DNA of 64,000 bases. Origin: Robiginitalea sp. SC105. GTDB lineage: Bacteria; Bacteroidota; Bacteroidia; Flavobacteriales; Flavobacteriaceae. Location of the stretch: NCBI RefSeq assembly GCF_014243345.1, contig NZ_JACLZF010000001.1, positions 434,001-498,000 on the forward strand. Direction: 5' to 3'. Shown here in pieces: positions 1 through 8,723 of the stretch; positions within the stretch are counted from its first letter, which is position 1, and every line of letters begins with the position of its first letter. The notes below the pieces were generated by a model. The model was not told the DNA's origin. It searched no databases and saw only the letters and a list, made by a program, of their open reading frames with translations. The position numbers and the translations under genes were made by a program.

Positions 1-201
1 AGCGTTGGAAGCAACGAGCTGAACCAAAAACTGTCAGAGGAGCGCGCGAACTCTGTACGCGACTTCCTGATCAGCGAAGGAATCGATGCCTCCCGCCTGC
101 GGGCCGTGGGTTATGGTGAAGAGCGTCCGATCGCCACCAACAACACCCGTGCCGGTCGTACGCAGAACCGTCGGGTTGAGATCAACCTCGTGAAGAACTA
201 A
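1..201 (+). CDS. OmpA-family protein, C-terminal end (partial)
   Basis: Only the last 66 residues are present; the gene begins before the window. They match the end of an OmpA/MotB C-terminal domain, which binds peptidoglycan and anchors the outer membrane to the wall. The visible block runs through [18 protein letters not shown] and [14 protein letters not shown] and ends with [12 protein letters not shown], the usual R-x-x-NRRVE signature with the conserved Arg. The TAA stop at 199-201 is followed directly by a strong terminator, so this gene ends its transcription unit. What lies N-terminal (barrel, PD40 or TSP3 repeats) cannot be told from here. Confidence 0.93.
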   Translation, partial: SVGSNELNQKLSEERANSVRDFLISEGIDASRLRAVGYGEERPIATNNTRAGRTQNRRVEINLVKN

Positions 202-223
202 GTTCAATAACCGATAATCTTGG

Positions 224-261
224 AAAAGCCCTGGCAGAAATGCCGGGGCTTTTTTATTTTT
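224..261 (+). terminator. Rho-independent terminator of the OmpA gene
   Basis: An 11-bp stem (AAGCCCTGGCA paired with TGCCGGGGCTT, one G-T pair) closed by a GAAA tetraloop is followed by a run of T. It lies 25 bases after the OmpA stop and a few bases before the next start codon. Confidence 0.88.
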
Positions 262-266
262 AGGCT

Positions 267-3002
267 ATGCAGTCATTCCTGGATTCCGTTTTGGACGACC
301 TTCCCGAGTGGCAGGCGGATCCCACTTCCTTTGTGTTTATCCTTCCCAGCAAACGTGCGGGATTTTTCCTGAGAAGCCGGATGGCGCAGCGGGCTCAAAA
401 GACCTTTATTTCCCCCCGTATCTGGAGTATAGAAGACTTTGTAGCCGATATCTCCGGATTGCGGTATGCCGGGCAGCTGCATTTGATTTTTCGTCTCTAC
501 GAGGCCTATCTGGACCAGGATGGGGTGGAAAACGAATCATTTTCCGATTTTGCCAAATGGGCTCCCCTCCTCTTGCAGGATTTCAATGAAATCGACCGGT
601 ATTTGGTCGCTACCGACCGCCTTTTTGAAACCCTCGCCGCGCTGAAGGAAATCCGCAATTGGACCCCGGACGGGACCAGTACCCCGATGATTGACCGGCA
701 GCTGGCCTTCTGGAAAAACCTTCGCCCGGTGTACACGCGCTTTCGCACCCGCCTGGCAGAGGAGGGCCTGGGTTATCAGGGCATGGTCTACCGCAGGGCG
801 GCAGGCAGTCTGCCCGAATACCTGCGGGAACGGGGAGCCGCTAATTATGTCTTTGTCGGATTCAATGCGCTGAATACGGCCGAGAGCCAACTGATCCAGT
901 ATATGCTGGAACATTCCGGGGCACGCATCTATTGGGATGCCGACCCCCATTATATTGAAAACCCCCTCCACGACGCAGGGCATTTTATGCGAAAGCACCT
1001 GAGGGAATGGCCTTCATTAAAAGGCGGTCTCAGGGGGATTCAGCGGCATTTCGGCGAACCAAAAAAGATTGAGTTGACAGGTATCCCCAAATCGGTTACC
1101 CAGGCCAAATTCTGTGGCGAACTACTCGGCAGGCTCCACCGCAAAAACCCGGATACCCTGGACCGGACAGCCCTGGTCCTTGGGGACGAAACCCTGTTAA
1201 ACCCCATCCTGCATGCCCTCCCGGCCGGTTTGCCGGCAGTGAACGTAACCATGAGCTACCCGATCCGTAACAGTCCCCTGGCCCAACTCTTCGATCTGCT
1301 GCTGGATATGCGGATAGAAAAGGGATCATCCGGGTGGAAGGTGCAGCAACTGATGACCCTTCTCGGGCATCCCTTCCTGCAGGGGTGGTTTGCCGGGAAT
1401 GGCTTCGACCCGCGGGCGGCCCGGGCCATGCTGATCCGCGAAAACCTGTTTTTCGCCGATGCGGCCACTATCGGGGCCATGGGATTCCCCAAAGCCATAA
1501 AGGACCTGTTATTGCCCGATGGCCCGCTCGCCCCCTTGCCTACAGCTGAAAACCTCGAAGACATCACCCTGGCCCTGAAACCCATTTACCAGGAAGCTGG
1601 CGACCCGTTGCGCCTGGAATACCTCTTCCATTTCAACAAACTGTTCAACCAGTTAATCCAGCTTACCAGCGCCTATCCATTTATTACGGACCTCAAGTCG
1701 CTCCAGTTGCTCTTCCGGCAATTGCTGGCAGACGAAAAAGTGGATTTCGAGGGCGAACCCCTGGAAGGACTGCAGGTTATGGGGATGCTGGAAAGCCGGA
1801 ACCTGGATTACGAGACCGTCATCATCACCTCGGTGAACGAGGGGATCCTCCCTTCCGGGAAATCCAATGCTTCTTTTATCCCCTTCGATGTGAAAAAGGA
1901 ATTTGGCCTGCCCACCTACAAGGAGAAGGATGCGGTCTACACCTACCACTTCTACCGGCTGTTGCAACGGGCCAGGGAGATCTATATCTGCTACAATACG
2001 GAACCTGATGTGCTGGAAGGCGGGGAGCCCAGCCGGTTTATCAACCAGCTTCGCACCGACCCCCTCCTCGGGAAACAAACCCAAATGAAATTCGCGATCC
2101 CGGATACAGGGGTCCTTCAACCTGGGGGCAGGAGCATTCATAAAGGCCCGGATCTTTTGAAGCGGCTGGGGGAACTCGCAGTGAGTGGTTTCTCGCCAAC
2201 CTCCCTGTCCCGGTACATTTCAGACCCGTTGTTGTTTTACAGGCGGAATGTGCTGGGCATCCCGGAATCCGACCAGCTGGAAGAAACGGTTGCCGCCAAT
2301 ACGTTCGGGACCGTTCTGCACGACGCCCTGGAAACCCTTTACTTACCCCTGGAAGGACAGTTGCTGGACCCTCAGAACCTCAAGGAGCTTGAGGCCAGAT
2401 CCAGCGAGGTGGTGGACCGGGCCTTCAGGAAACACTACCTCAAGGATGGAAAAGCCCGTGGCAGGAACCTCATTGCCCTGCAGGTGCTCAGGCAACATCT
2501 GTCCCTGTTCCTCAAGGGCGAAAGGCTCCGGGCCCGCAGGGAGCAGATCCGCATCATCGGGGTCGAGCGAAAAATAAGGCGTGAGCTGCATGTTCCCGGG
2601 CTGGGATTGCCGGTTTGGCTTAAAGGTACCGTTGACCGTATCGAGGAAGTTGACGGAAGGGTACGGATCATCGACTACAAGACCGGCCAGGTGGACCCCT
2701 CACAACTTCGGATATCTGAATGGGACAGCCTGCGCACGGACCCCGACCAGGCCAAGGCCTTCCAGGTCCTGTGCTATGCGCTGTTGTACCAGGGCGAATC
2801 GGGCATCCAGGAGCTTCAGGCCGGCATCTATTCGTTCAAGAACATGGGTGCCGGGTACCAGTGGTTTGGCGATAAAACGACTTCGTACACGGCAGATGAA
2901 GCGGTGGACGCTGCCAGGCTGGAGGCCTTCCGGGAGGTACTCCACCAGTTGCTGCTGGATGTGTTCAACCCGACGATCCCTTTTGAGGCGGTCCCCAGAT
3001 AG
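267..3002 (+). CDS. AddB-like PD-(D/E)XK nuclease / inactivated helicase
   Basis: A 911-residue protein with the layout of the AddB subunit of the AddAB recombination nuclease, which resects double-strand breaks with an AddA helicase. The N-terminus (FVFILPSKRAGFFLR) takes the place of the helicase ATP-site region but has no intact Walker A. Around residues 506-530 there is the AddB/UvrD-like segment ending ITSVNEGILP. The C-terminal nuclease domain starts near residue 640 (SLSRYISDPLLFY), has GTVLHDALE near 680 and the catalytic IIDYKTG near 800, preceded by DRIE. No Cys cluster for the iron-sulfur staple seen in Firmicutes AddB stands out. The ATG is 6 bases after the preceding terminator. 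The AddA partner is not in the window. Family assignment is firm; the complex is inferred. Confidence 0.85.
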   Translation: MQSFLDSVLDDLPEWQADPTSFVFILPSKRAGFFLRSRMAQRAQKTFISPRIWSIEDFVADISGLRYAGQLHLIFRLYEAYLDQDGVENESFSDFAKWAPLLLQDFNEIDRYLVATDRLFETLAALKEIRNWTPDGTSTPMIDRQLAFWKNLRPVYTRFRTRLAEEGLGYQGMVYRRAAGSLPEYLRERGAANYVFVGFNALNTAESQLIQYMLEHSGARIYWDADPHYIENPLHDAGHFMRKHLREWPSLKGGLRGIQRHFGEPKKIELTGIPKSVTQAKFCGELLGRLHRKNPDTLDRTALVLGDETLLNPILHALPAGLPAVNVTMSYPIRNSPLAQLFDLLLDMRIEKGSSGWKVQQLMTLLGHPFLQGWFAGNGFDPRAARAMLIRENLFFADAATIGAMGFPKAIKDLLLPDGPLAPLPTAENLEDITLALKPIYQEAGDPLRLEYLFHFNKLFNQLIQLTSAYPFITDLKSLQLLFRQLLADEKVDFEGEPLEGLQVMGMLESRNLDYETVIITSVNEGILPSGKSNASFIPFDVKKEFGLPTYKEKDAVYTYHFYRLLQRAREIYICYNTEPDVLEGGEPSRFINQLRTDPLLGKQTQMKFAIPDTGVLQPGGRSIHKGPDLLKRLGELAVSGFSPTSLSRYISDPLLFYRRNVLGIPESDQLEETVAANTFGTVLHDALETLYLPLEGQLLDPQNLKELEARSSEVVDRAFRKHYLKDGKARGRNLIALQVLRQHLSLFLKGERLRARREQIRIIGVERKIRRELHVPGLGLPVWLKGTVDRIEEVDGRVRIIDYKTGQVDPSQLRISEWDSLRTDPDQAKAFQVLCYALLYQGESGIQELQAGIYSFKNMGAGYQWFGDKTTSYTADEAVDAARLEAFREVLHQLLLDVFNPTIPFEAVPR

Positions 3003-3007
3003 TCCGC

Positions 3008-3718
3008 CTATTTCTTGTCGGGCCGCGAGGGCCGGACCTCGATCTTGCTGGGCAGGGTGCGCGGGTGCATTTTAAGCAGGTCCAGGACCAGTTCCCCGAT
3101 GTCCTCTGGCTGGATTTTCCAGGCATCTTTTTCGGAAGGCTCGTTATTGTTGAAATGGGTTGCCACGGAGCCCGGCATGATGGTCGAAACCTTGATGTCG
3201 AACGGCCGCAGATCCAGCATGGCGGCCTGGGTAAAGCCGACTACCCCGAACTTGGTGGCATTATATCCGGCTCCTGAGGCAAAAAAGTTCGTGCCTGCCA
3301 GGCTGGCTACCGTGATATAATACCCATGGGATTCCTTCAGGGCTGGAAGGGCCGCCTTCAGCGTATGGTACACGCCGGTCAGGTTGGTGTCGATCATCTG
3401 TTTCCATTGATCGGGCGAGAGTTCGTCCACCGGGGCAAAATGCCCCAGCCCGGCATTGGCGATTACCGCGTCAAGTTGCCCCCACCGGTAGAGGATGGTC
3501 TTTACTGCCTCCTCCTCATCTTTCAGGTTGGTCACATCGGAGACGATGGGGATAACCCGTTCCCGGTCCAGCGAGGCCGCTGCCTCCCGGAGGACCTTTT
3601 CATGCCTGCCGCTGATTGCAACTTTCATTCCCGCATCGAGCAACGCCTTTGCGATCCCGTATCCGATTCCCTTGGAGCCCCCGGTAATGTAGGCTACCTT
3701 ATCTTTCAATCGTTCCAT
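3008..3718 (-). CDS. SDR-family oxidoreductase
   Basis: A 236-residue classical short-chain dehydrogenase/reductase. The cofactor-binding glycine motif TGGSKGIG is at residues 12-19, NAG near residue 90, and the catalytic Tyr-Lys pair in YNATK near residue 150 with a Ser shortly before it (TVASLAG). Length and motifs suit a soluble NAD(P)H-dependent ketoreductase; the substrate is not predictable. It converges on the AddB-like gene with a 5-base gap and stands alone. The start ATG has GGAGATGG overlapping purine context and follows a stretch of AT-rich leader. Confidence 0.9.
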   Translation of the reverse strand: MERLKDKVAYITGGSKGIGYGIAKALLDAGMKVAISGRHEKVLREAAASLDRERVIPIVSDVTNLKDEEEAVKTILYRWGQLDAVIANAGLGHFAPVDELSPDQWKQMIDTNLTGVYHTLKAALPALKESHGYYITVASLAGTNFFASGAGYNATKFGVVGFTQAAMLDLRPFDIKVSTIMPGSVATHFNNNEPSEKDAWKIQPEDIGELVLDLLKMHPRTLPSKIEVRPSRPDKK

Positions 3719-3804
3719 CTCCTTTTGTGTTTTTGATTCGTAAAACTACAAGATACCAACCTTTGCCCGCCCTGCATATTCCAATCAGAAAAAACAATAA
3801 CATT

Positions 3805-3834
3805 TTTGGAAATTGCATAAAAAGCGTATTTTTG
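3805..3834 (+). promoter_or_regulatory. Bacteroidota-type promoter for tRNA-Ala
   Basis: TTTG at 3805-3808, 18 bases, then TATTTTTG at 3827-3834. This matches the Bacteroidota housekeeping sigma consensus (TTTG, about 19 bases, TAnnTTTG). The tRNA begins 13 bases further on, which fits a start just upstream of it. Confidence 0.75.
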
Positions 3835-3847
3835 CCTCCTAGTTCAC

Positions 3848-3922
<75 letters not shown>

Positions 3923-3931
3923 AGATCAAGC

Positions 3932-4044
3932 GCCATTTACATCGCGCGAATGGACAACAAAAAAACCGCAGAGTTCACTCTAGCGGTTTTTTTATTTGGA
4001 CAGGCGCCTGCGTTTTATAACGCAGCCTGTGCGATGTAAATGGC
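3932..4044. repeat. 14-bp inverted repeat bracketing the tRNA terminator
   Basis: GCCATTTACATCGC at 3932-3945 is the exact reverse complement of GCGATGTAAATGGC at 4031-4044. Between the arms lie the tRNA terminator and a further imperfect stem-loop (CAGGC...CTGCGTT / AACGCAG...CCTG, about 4001-4030). Confidence 0.8.
3959..3993 (+). terminator. Terminator after tRNA-Ala
   Basis: AAAACCGC-AGAG-TTCA-CTCT-A-GCGGTTTT forms a long stem with a TTCA loop followed by seven or more T. It lies 38 bases past the tRNA. Confidence 0.88.
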
Positions 4045-4245
4045 ATTTGCAGGACGGGAGTCCGCCGGAGCTGCGAAGCGACTCCGGTCTTGCCATTTGC
4101 AGGACGGTGCCAACGCTCCATCTGGCTCCTCACTAAAAAGCACCATGTAGCTCACGGATGGTCCGGCGGCGGACGAAAGGGATTCCATATTTAACTACCT
4201 TTAGGCAGCCCGTCACTTCCCTCGGGGAACAACTCGCAATTTGGC
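3994..4245. other. Non-coding, repeat-rich interval between tRNA and next gene
   Basis: No coding region is convincing here. Besides the repeats listed separately, a copy of CGACTCCGGT at 4079-4088 matches ten bases of the tRNA T arm (3904-3913). TACCTTTA near 4196 resembles a -7 element for the following gene. Confidence 0.6.
4044..4107. repeat. 14-bp direct repeat pair, 50-bp period
   Basis: CATTTGCAGGACGG occurs at 4044-4057 and again at 4094-4107. The 36 bases between the copies contain an imperfect hairpin with GGAGTC / GACTCC arms. No gene is associated with it. Confidence 0.75.
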
Positions 4246-5022
4246 ATGTCCGTAGATCTCATAAATCGAGTGTTTACTTTGCTTTCCTGCATGGTAATTC
4301 TATCCACCCGCGCTCAGTTACCCCCAGAACCCCGGCCCCATGTCCCTGGCGTTGCTTATGATTCGGTAATTATCCAATGGCCAAAGTCGGAATGGTTTGG
4401 CAAGGCGCAGGTTACCCTGGAGAATTTTGGAACGGCCAGGTACCGGTCGGGCATAACTTCATCTTCCAATAAGGTTTGGGTGAATGGCCGCAAGGAACTC
4501 ATGCAAAAAATGGGCTTTCGGGTGGAATTGCAGGATTCGAGCCAAACCAAATTTAAAATCCAGGGTAAAAAATACTGGACCTCAGGATATTGGCAGGAAG
4601 ACGGTGGTGGTTCTCAGATCCTGGGAGAAATACTCAACTTGCCCGAAATGCCAGTGACCAGCGAGACCTATGTAGGAGATGAGGTGGATCTCGAGCTCAG
4701 GGATGCCGAAATCCGTCATTCCCTCCATCCTGATGAAATCTGGAACTTTCACCTGAAAAGAAACCCTTCATCCGGGGCGATCCGCAATGAATTGGACGCT
4801 TACATCTCAAATGGTTCGCGCATCATTGTCATTAAAGGCCCCACATATTCTGCTTTTACGGGCGGTAATGGCAGTACGGAATCTTCTTATTATGCGTTTT
4901 TCGAACATGAGATTTTAATCGCGTGGGCCAGCCGGTCGGAACCCCTGGTTTACTTCCCCAATCGTACGCCCTTATTTACCCGGTCACTTTTGTTGACAGT
5001 TATCCTGGCCATGTCCCTGTAG
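4246..5022 (+). CDS. Unrecognised exported protein
   Basis: A 258-residue protein I do not recognise. Residues 1-24 look like a signal peptide (basic start, hydrophobic FTLLSCMVILS, then TRAQ), predicting export. The body is rich in Trp, Tyr, Ser and Gly and has no metal or catalytic motif I can name; YDSVIIQWPKSEWF and KKYWTSGYWQEDGGGS are the most distinctive stretches. The last 14 residues (SLLLTVILAMSL) turn hydrophobic, which could be real or mark a frameshift near 4980: another frame stays open beyond it. Base composition seems more AT-rich than in the neighbours. It stands alone, convergent with the Usp gene. A cell-surface or periplasmic role is inferred from the signal peptide only. 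Confidence 0.6.
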   Translation: MSVDLINRVFTLLSCMVILSTRAQLPPEPRPHVPGVAYDSVIIQWPKSEWFGKAQVTLENFGTARYRSGITSSSNKVWVNGRKELMQKMGFRVELQDSSQTKFKIQGKKYWTSGYWQEDGGGSQILGEILNLPEMPVTSETYVGDEVDLELRDAEIRHSLHPDEIWNFHLKRNPSSGAIRNELDAYISNGSRIIVIKGPTYSAFTGGNGSTESSYYAFFEHEILIAWASRSEPLVYFPNRTPLFTRSLLLTVILAMSL

Positions 5023-5132
5023 GCCTCTCAGCACCCGGTAATTTTGGTTGGCCTATAAAGCTGAGAATCTTCCATGCACTATCCATGCAGGCAGGAAATC
5101 ATTGGAATTCAGTGTACCAATCGGACAGGGGG

Positions 5133-5930
5133 TCAGTCCTTCTTCACGCTCAACACCAGTACCGGGATACGGGCCGAGAATTCGGATTTCAGGATGGTGT
5201 TTTTCTCCCAGAGGTTGCTGAAAAAGCCCCGTTTCCGGCGAAATACGGTAAGCATATCCGGATGCTGGCTTTGCAGGTGCTCCAGCACCCCCAGGTAGGT
5301 ACTCGCATGCTCGGTCATGGTCACCTGGGAGGCGATATCCATGAGGGCCGTATTGATCTTCAGGTCATCGTCCGTGTAGTTGGGCGTTTTAACCAACAGG
5401 AGGTTCACAGTTGCCCCGAATTTCTCCTTGATGGAGATCAGGGGCCGCAGGATGCGCTTCCTTTTCAGTACCCCGGAACGAAAGGCGGTGAGTATCGTTT
5501 TGTATGGCGCAAACGTGCACCCTTTGGGTACAATCAGCGTCGGGATATCGGTTCTTTTGATGATCCGCCCGGTGGTATTCCCGAGGTAGAGCTCCTCATC
5601 GATCTCCACACTGCGCGGGGAAATGATGATCAGGTCGATGTCCAGTTCCTCCGTCAGGTCGTTCATGCCGTCGACCAGATCCCCGGTATAGGTGGCGATT
5701 TTTATCTCGGTGGAGCCGCTGTCGATCTGCCCGATCAGTTCACGCAGCCGTTCCTGGCTGCTTTCCACCATCCTTTCCTTGACATTGGATAAATCCCCGG
5801 CACGGCTGGCTGTGGTCAGCACCTCCATGGCGTAGACCTGGGCTTTGAAGGCCGCACCGAAATCTACGGCATACTGAAGCGTCTCTACTGCACTTTCAGG
5901 ATTTCCTACTGGGACCAGGATTCTTTTCAT
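5133..5930 (-). CDS. Universal stress protein, tandem UspA domains
   Basis: A 265-residue cytoplasmic protein with two Usp folds, the usual Bacteroidota size. Domain 1 starts MKRILVPVGN and ends with the nucleotide-binding-like stretch LGNTTGRIIKRTDIPTLIVP (G-x2-(x)-G pattern); domain 2 starts after residue 140 (YKTILTAFRSG) and ends SARIPVLVLSV. The open frame continues far upstream to 6227, but that part overlaps the divergent acetyltransferase and is low-complexity Gly/Pro/Arg, so the ATG at 5928-5930 is chosen. The short divergent gap contains the palindrome TAAATTTA, which could serve as a -7 element in both directions. Role in stress survival is from the family. Confidence 0.9.
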   Translation of the reverse strand: MKRILVPVGNPESAVETLQYAVDFGAAFKAQVYAMEVLTTASRAGDLSNVKERMVESSQERLRELIGQIDSGSTEIKIATYTGDLVDGMNDLTEELDIDLIIISPRSVEIDEELYLGNTTGRIIKRTDIPTLIVPKGCTFAPYKTILTAFRSGVLKRKRILRPLISIKEKFGATVNLLLVKTPNYTDDDLKINTALMDIASQVTMTEHASTYLGVLEHLQSQHPDMLTVFRRKRGFFSNLWEKNTILKSEFSARIPVLVLSVKKD

Positions 5931-5983
5931 GGGAGGTTGGATATGGTTAATTCCCCTAAATTTACAAAAATGTCGGCTGCGAA

Positions 5984-6496
5984 ATGATCCGCCCTGCAAA
6001 AGTAGTTGAAATCCCCCAAATTCTTGAATTGACCCGGGCCTGCGGCCGGGAGATGTGCGCCCGGGGTATTTTTCAGTGGACCGAAACCTATCCCTCCCGG
6101 GAAGCCTTCCAACAGGATATAGACCGGGGGGAACTCTGGGTGCTCGACCTCGGGCAGGGCCCTGTGGGCACCCTGGTCCTTTCCGAAGTAATGGACGAGG
6201 AATACCGGCAGGTCCTTTGGCTGACACCCAACGACCGGAACCGGTACGTGCATCGCCTGGGCGTCCATCCCGACCTGCAGGGGCGCGGGTACGCCCGGAA
6301 ATTGATGGATTTCGCAGAGGCCCGGGCCGCAGCGGAAGGGGCCGCTTCCATCCGGCTCGATACCTTCAGCCGGAACCCCCGCAACCAGCGGTTCTACGAA
6401 CAACGGGGGTACCAGCGGCTCGGGGCTGTTTATTTCCCCAAACAAAGCGCCTATCCTTTCTATTGTTACGAGCGCATCTTATCTTCGCCCGCGTGA
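5984..6496 (+). CDS. GNAT-family N-acetyltransferase
   Basis: A 170-residue protein of the GCN5-related acetyltransferase family, which moves an acetyl group from acetyl-CoA to an amine. The acetyl-CoA pyrophosphate loop is visible as HPDLQGRGYARKLM (Q/R-x-x-G-x-G/A) near residues 90-103, preceded by the VHRLGV strand, and the C-terminal Tyr block NQRFYEQRGYQRLG is typical. It overlaps the start of the MATE transporter by four bases (GTGA), so the two are probably co-translated. The acceptor is unknown; with an efflux pump behind it, detoxification of a small amine is one possibility. Confidence 0.88.
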   Translation: MIRPAKVVEIPQILELTRACGREMCARGIFQWTETYPSREAFQQDIDRGELWVLDLGQGPVGTLVLSEVMDEEYRQVLWLTPNDRNRYVHRLGVHPDLQGRGYARKLMDFAEARAAAEGAASIRLDTFSRNPRNQRFYEQRGYQRLGAVYFPKQSAYPFYCYERILSSPA

Positions 6497-7827
6497 ATCC
6501 CGCCCTTTCCCGAAAAAACATCAACCGACTCGCTGTGCCGGCCATCTTTGCCGGTATCGCGGAACCCGTGCTGAGTATCACGGACACGGCCATCGTGGGC
6601 AATATCCCGGTCAACGGCCTGGAGTCCCTCGCTGCGGTGGGAATCGTCGGGTCCTTCCTGTCCATGCTCATCTGGATCCTCGGGCAGACCCGGTCGGCCG
6701 TATCGGCCATCGTCGCCCAGTATGTCGGGGGCGATCGCCTGGAGGAAATCAAGACGCTGCCCGCCCAGGCCATCTACCTCAACCTGGCTCTCAGTCTGGT
6801 TATCCTGGGCGTTTCCCTCCCCCTGAGCAGCCAGATATTCGGCTTGCTCAATGCCGACGGGCTGATCCTGGAGTATTGCATCTCCTATTTCGGGATACGG
6901 GTCTGGGGGTTCCCCCTGACGCTCCTGACTTTTGCGATTATGGGGATCTTCCAGGGGCTGCAAAATACCGGATGGCCCATGCTTATTGCCATTACCGGTG
7001 CGGGCCTGAACATCCTGCTGGATTTTGCCCTGGTTTACGGGGTGGGGGACTGGATCCCTGCCATGCAGCTCGAGGGGGCGGCCTGGGCCAGCCTGATCGC
7101 CCAGTTTGTGATGGCCCTGCTTGCCCTGGGCCTGTTGGTTGCACGGACCCCGATCCGGCTCCGGCTGCGCTTTCCCATCCATCCGGAAATGCATCGGCTG
7201 GTCGGCATGGTACTCAACCTCTTTGTCCGGACCCTCGCGCTGAACCTGGCCCTGCTGCTGGCGGTGCGGGAGGCGACGGCCCTGGGCGACCGCTACATCG
7301 GCGCGCATACCATCGCCATCAACCTCTGGCTTTTTGCCGCCTTCTTTATCGACGGATATTCCTCAGCCGGGAAAATACTCGGGGGGCGGTTCCTCGGTGC
7401 CAGGGACTACGACAGCCTTTGGAACCTGGCTAAAAAACTCACCCAGTATGGCCTGGGGGTCTGTCTGCTGCTCATGGCAGCCGGTGCGATAGGCTACCGC
7501 CCCCTGGGACGCCTATTTTCGGAGGATGCCCTGGTATTACAGGCATTTTACAGCTTCTTCTTCATCCTGCTCCTGGGGATGCCCATCAACGGGATCGCCT
7601 TTGTTTTTGACGGGATTTACAAGGGTATGGGCAAGATGCGCTTTTTGCGGAATGTCCTTCTGTTTGCCACCTTTCTGGGTTTTGTCCCCGTACTGTACCT
7701 GGGAAAACTGATGGGCTGGGGGCTGTACGGCATCTGGGCGGCCTTCACGGTCTGGATGCTGTTTCGCGGGGCACCCCTGGTCTGGAACTTCCGCCAAAAA
7801 TTTCGCCCGCTCTTACAAAAGGCATAA
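6493..7827 (+). CDS. MATE-family efflux transporter
   Basis: A 444-residue integral membrane protein with about twelve hydrophobic segments, belonging to the multidrug and toxin extrusion family (DinF-like branch), which exports cationic compounds or metabolites using a Na+ or H+ gradient. The start MNPALSRKNINRLAVPAIFAG..EPVLSITDTAIVG is the conserved first membrane segment. The frame is open upstream, but the GTG at 6493-6495 inside the GTGA overlap with the acetyltransferase stop gives the normal N-terminus and length. No selective clue to the substrate is visible. Confidence 0.9.
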   Translation: MNPALSRKNINRLAVPAIFAGIAEPVLSITDTAIVGNIPVNGLESLAAVGIVGSFLSMLIWILGQTRSAVSAIVAQYVGGDRLEEIKTLPAQAIYLNLALSLVILGVSLPLSSQIFGLLNADGLILEYCISYFGIRVWGFPLTLLTFAIMGIFQGLQNTGWPMLIAITGAGLNILLDFALVYGVGDWIPAMQLEGAAWASLIAQFVMALLALGLLVARTPIRLRLRFPIHPEMHRLVGMVLNLFVRTLALNLALLLAVREATALGDRYIGAHTIAINLWLFAAFFIDGYSSAGKILGGRFLGARDYDSLWNLAKKLTQYGLGVCLLLMAAGAIGYRPLGRLFSEDALVLQAFYSFFFILLLGMPINGIAFVFDGIYKGMGKMRFLRNVLLFATFLGFVPVLYLGKLMGWGLYGIWAAFTVWMLFRGAPLVWNFRQKFRPLLQKA

Positions 7828-7832
7828 ATTTG
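7825..7832 (+). promoter_or_regulatory. -7 element for the enoyl-CoA hydratase gene
   Basis: TAAATTTG, a perfect TAnnTTTG, overlaps the MATE stop codon and lies ten bases before the next ATG. No clear -33 TTTG is seen. Confidence 0.5.
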
Positions 7833-7842
7833 GGTAAAAACC

Positions 7843-8616
7843 ATGAGCACAGCCCGAAAACAAGGCAGCCTGTATACCCAGCGCACCGGGGCACTGGCCC
7901 GTATTGAATTTGGGCACCCCGCCAGCAATTCCTTTACCTCCGACCTGCTGGGCCGTCTCGAAAAGGAACTCGACCGGGCCAGTGACGACCCGGAAGTTGC
8001 CGCGATCCTGCTGCAATCAGAAGGGGACCGCGCCTTCTGCGCAGGCGCCTCCTTCGACGAACTGCTGGAAATCGGCACCGAGGAGGAAGGGGCGGTGTTT
8101 TTCAGTGGTTTTGCCCGGGTGATCAACGCCATGAGGCGCTGCCGCAAACCCATCGTCGCCCGGGTCCATGGCAAAGTGGTGGGCGGGGGGGTCGGCCTGG
8201 TAGCCGCCTGCGATTATGCCTTCGCCTCGGAAGCGGCTTCAGTCCGCTTGTCGGAAATCAGCCTGGGGATCGCCCCCCTGGTCATTGCCCCGGCAGTTGC
8301 CAGGAAAGCCGGGGTGGCCGGACTGGCCGAACTGTCCCTGTCGCCTGACCAGTGGAAAAGCGCCTACTGGGCGCTGGAAAAGGGGTTGTATGCCCGCGTA
8401 TTCGAAACGCGGAAAGAACTGGATGAGGAATCGGAGTTTTTCGCAGCCAAACTGGCATCCTATTCGCCTGCGGCCCTCTCCGCCCTGAAAAATGCCCTTT
8501 GGGAAGGGACCGGTCACTGGCAGGAACTACTGGCCCGTCGCGCCGCCGAAACGGGGAAACTGGCCCTTTCGGAAACCACCCAGGCAACGCTTCGTAAATT
8601 CAAGGAAAAGAAATAG
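7843..8616 (+). CDS. Enoyl-CoA hydratase/isomerase family protein
   Basis: A 257-residue crotonase-fold protein. Key features are the oxyanion-hole strand SEGDRAFCAGASFDEL near residues 62-76 and the second one RVHGKVVGGGVGLVAACDYAFAS near 106-128, which hold the acyl-CoA thioester. The two catalytic Glu of rat enoyl-CoA hydratase are not obvious: the loop after GGGVGL has no Glu there, though SEISLG follows. It might therefore be a methylglutaconyl-CoA-hydratase-like or isomerase member. Probably cytoplasmic fatty-acid or branched-chain amino-acid breakdown; it is not next to other beta-oxidation genes. Confidence 0.87.
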   Translation: MSTARKQGSLYTQRTGALARIEFGHPASNSFTSDLLGRLEKELDRASDDPEVAAILLQSEGDRAFCAGASFDELLEIGTEEEGAVFFSGFARVINAMRRCRKPIVARVHGKVVGGGVGLVAACDYAFASEAASVRLSEISLGIAPLVIAPAVARKAGVAGLAELSLSPDQWKSAYWALEKGLYARVFETRKELDEESEFFAAKLASYSPAALSALKNALWEGTGHWQELLARRAAETGKLALSETTQATLRKFKEKK

Positions 8617-8723
8617 CGGCCTGCACACAATACGCGGCTCCGGCAGGTTTCCGGGACGGAAGCAACCCCTGGGGCCGGTACGTATCTTGAAGAGACCCCG
8701 GTAATTTTTCACCGGCAATTTGT

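Noticed and set aside
4923-5792. 289-codon frame over the end of the exported gene and the Usp gene
   Set aside because: It is antisense to the clear Usp gene for most of its length and has no family motif.
5931-6227. N-terminal extension of the Usp frame
   Set aside because: It overlaps the divergent acetyltransferase gene and is Gly/Pro/Arg-rich; the family start MKRILVPVG is at 5930.
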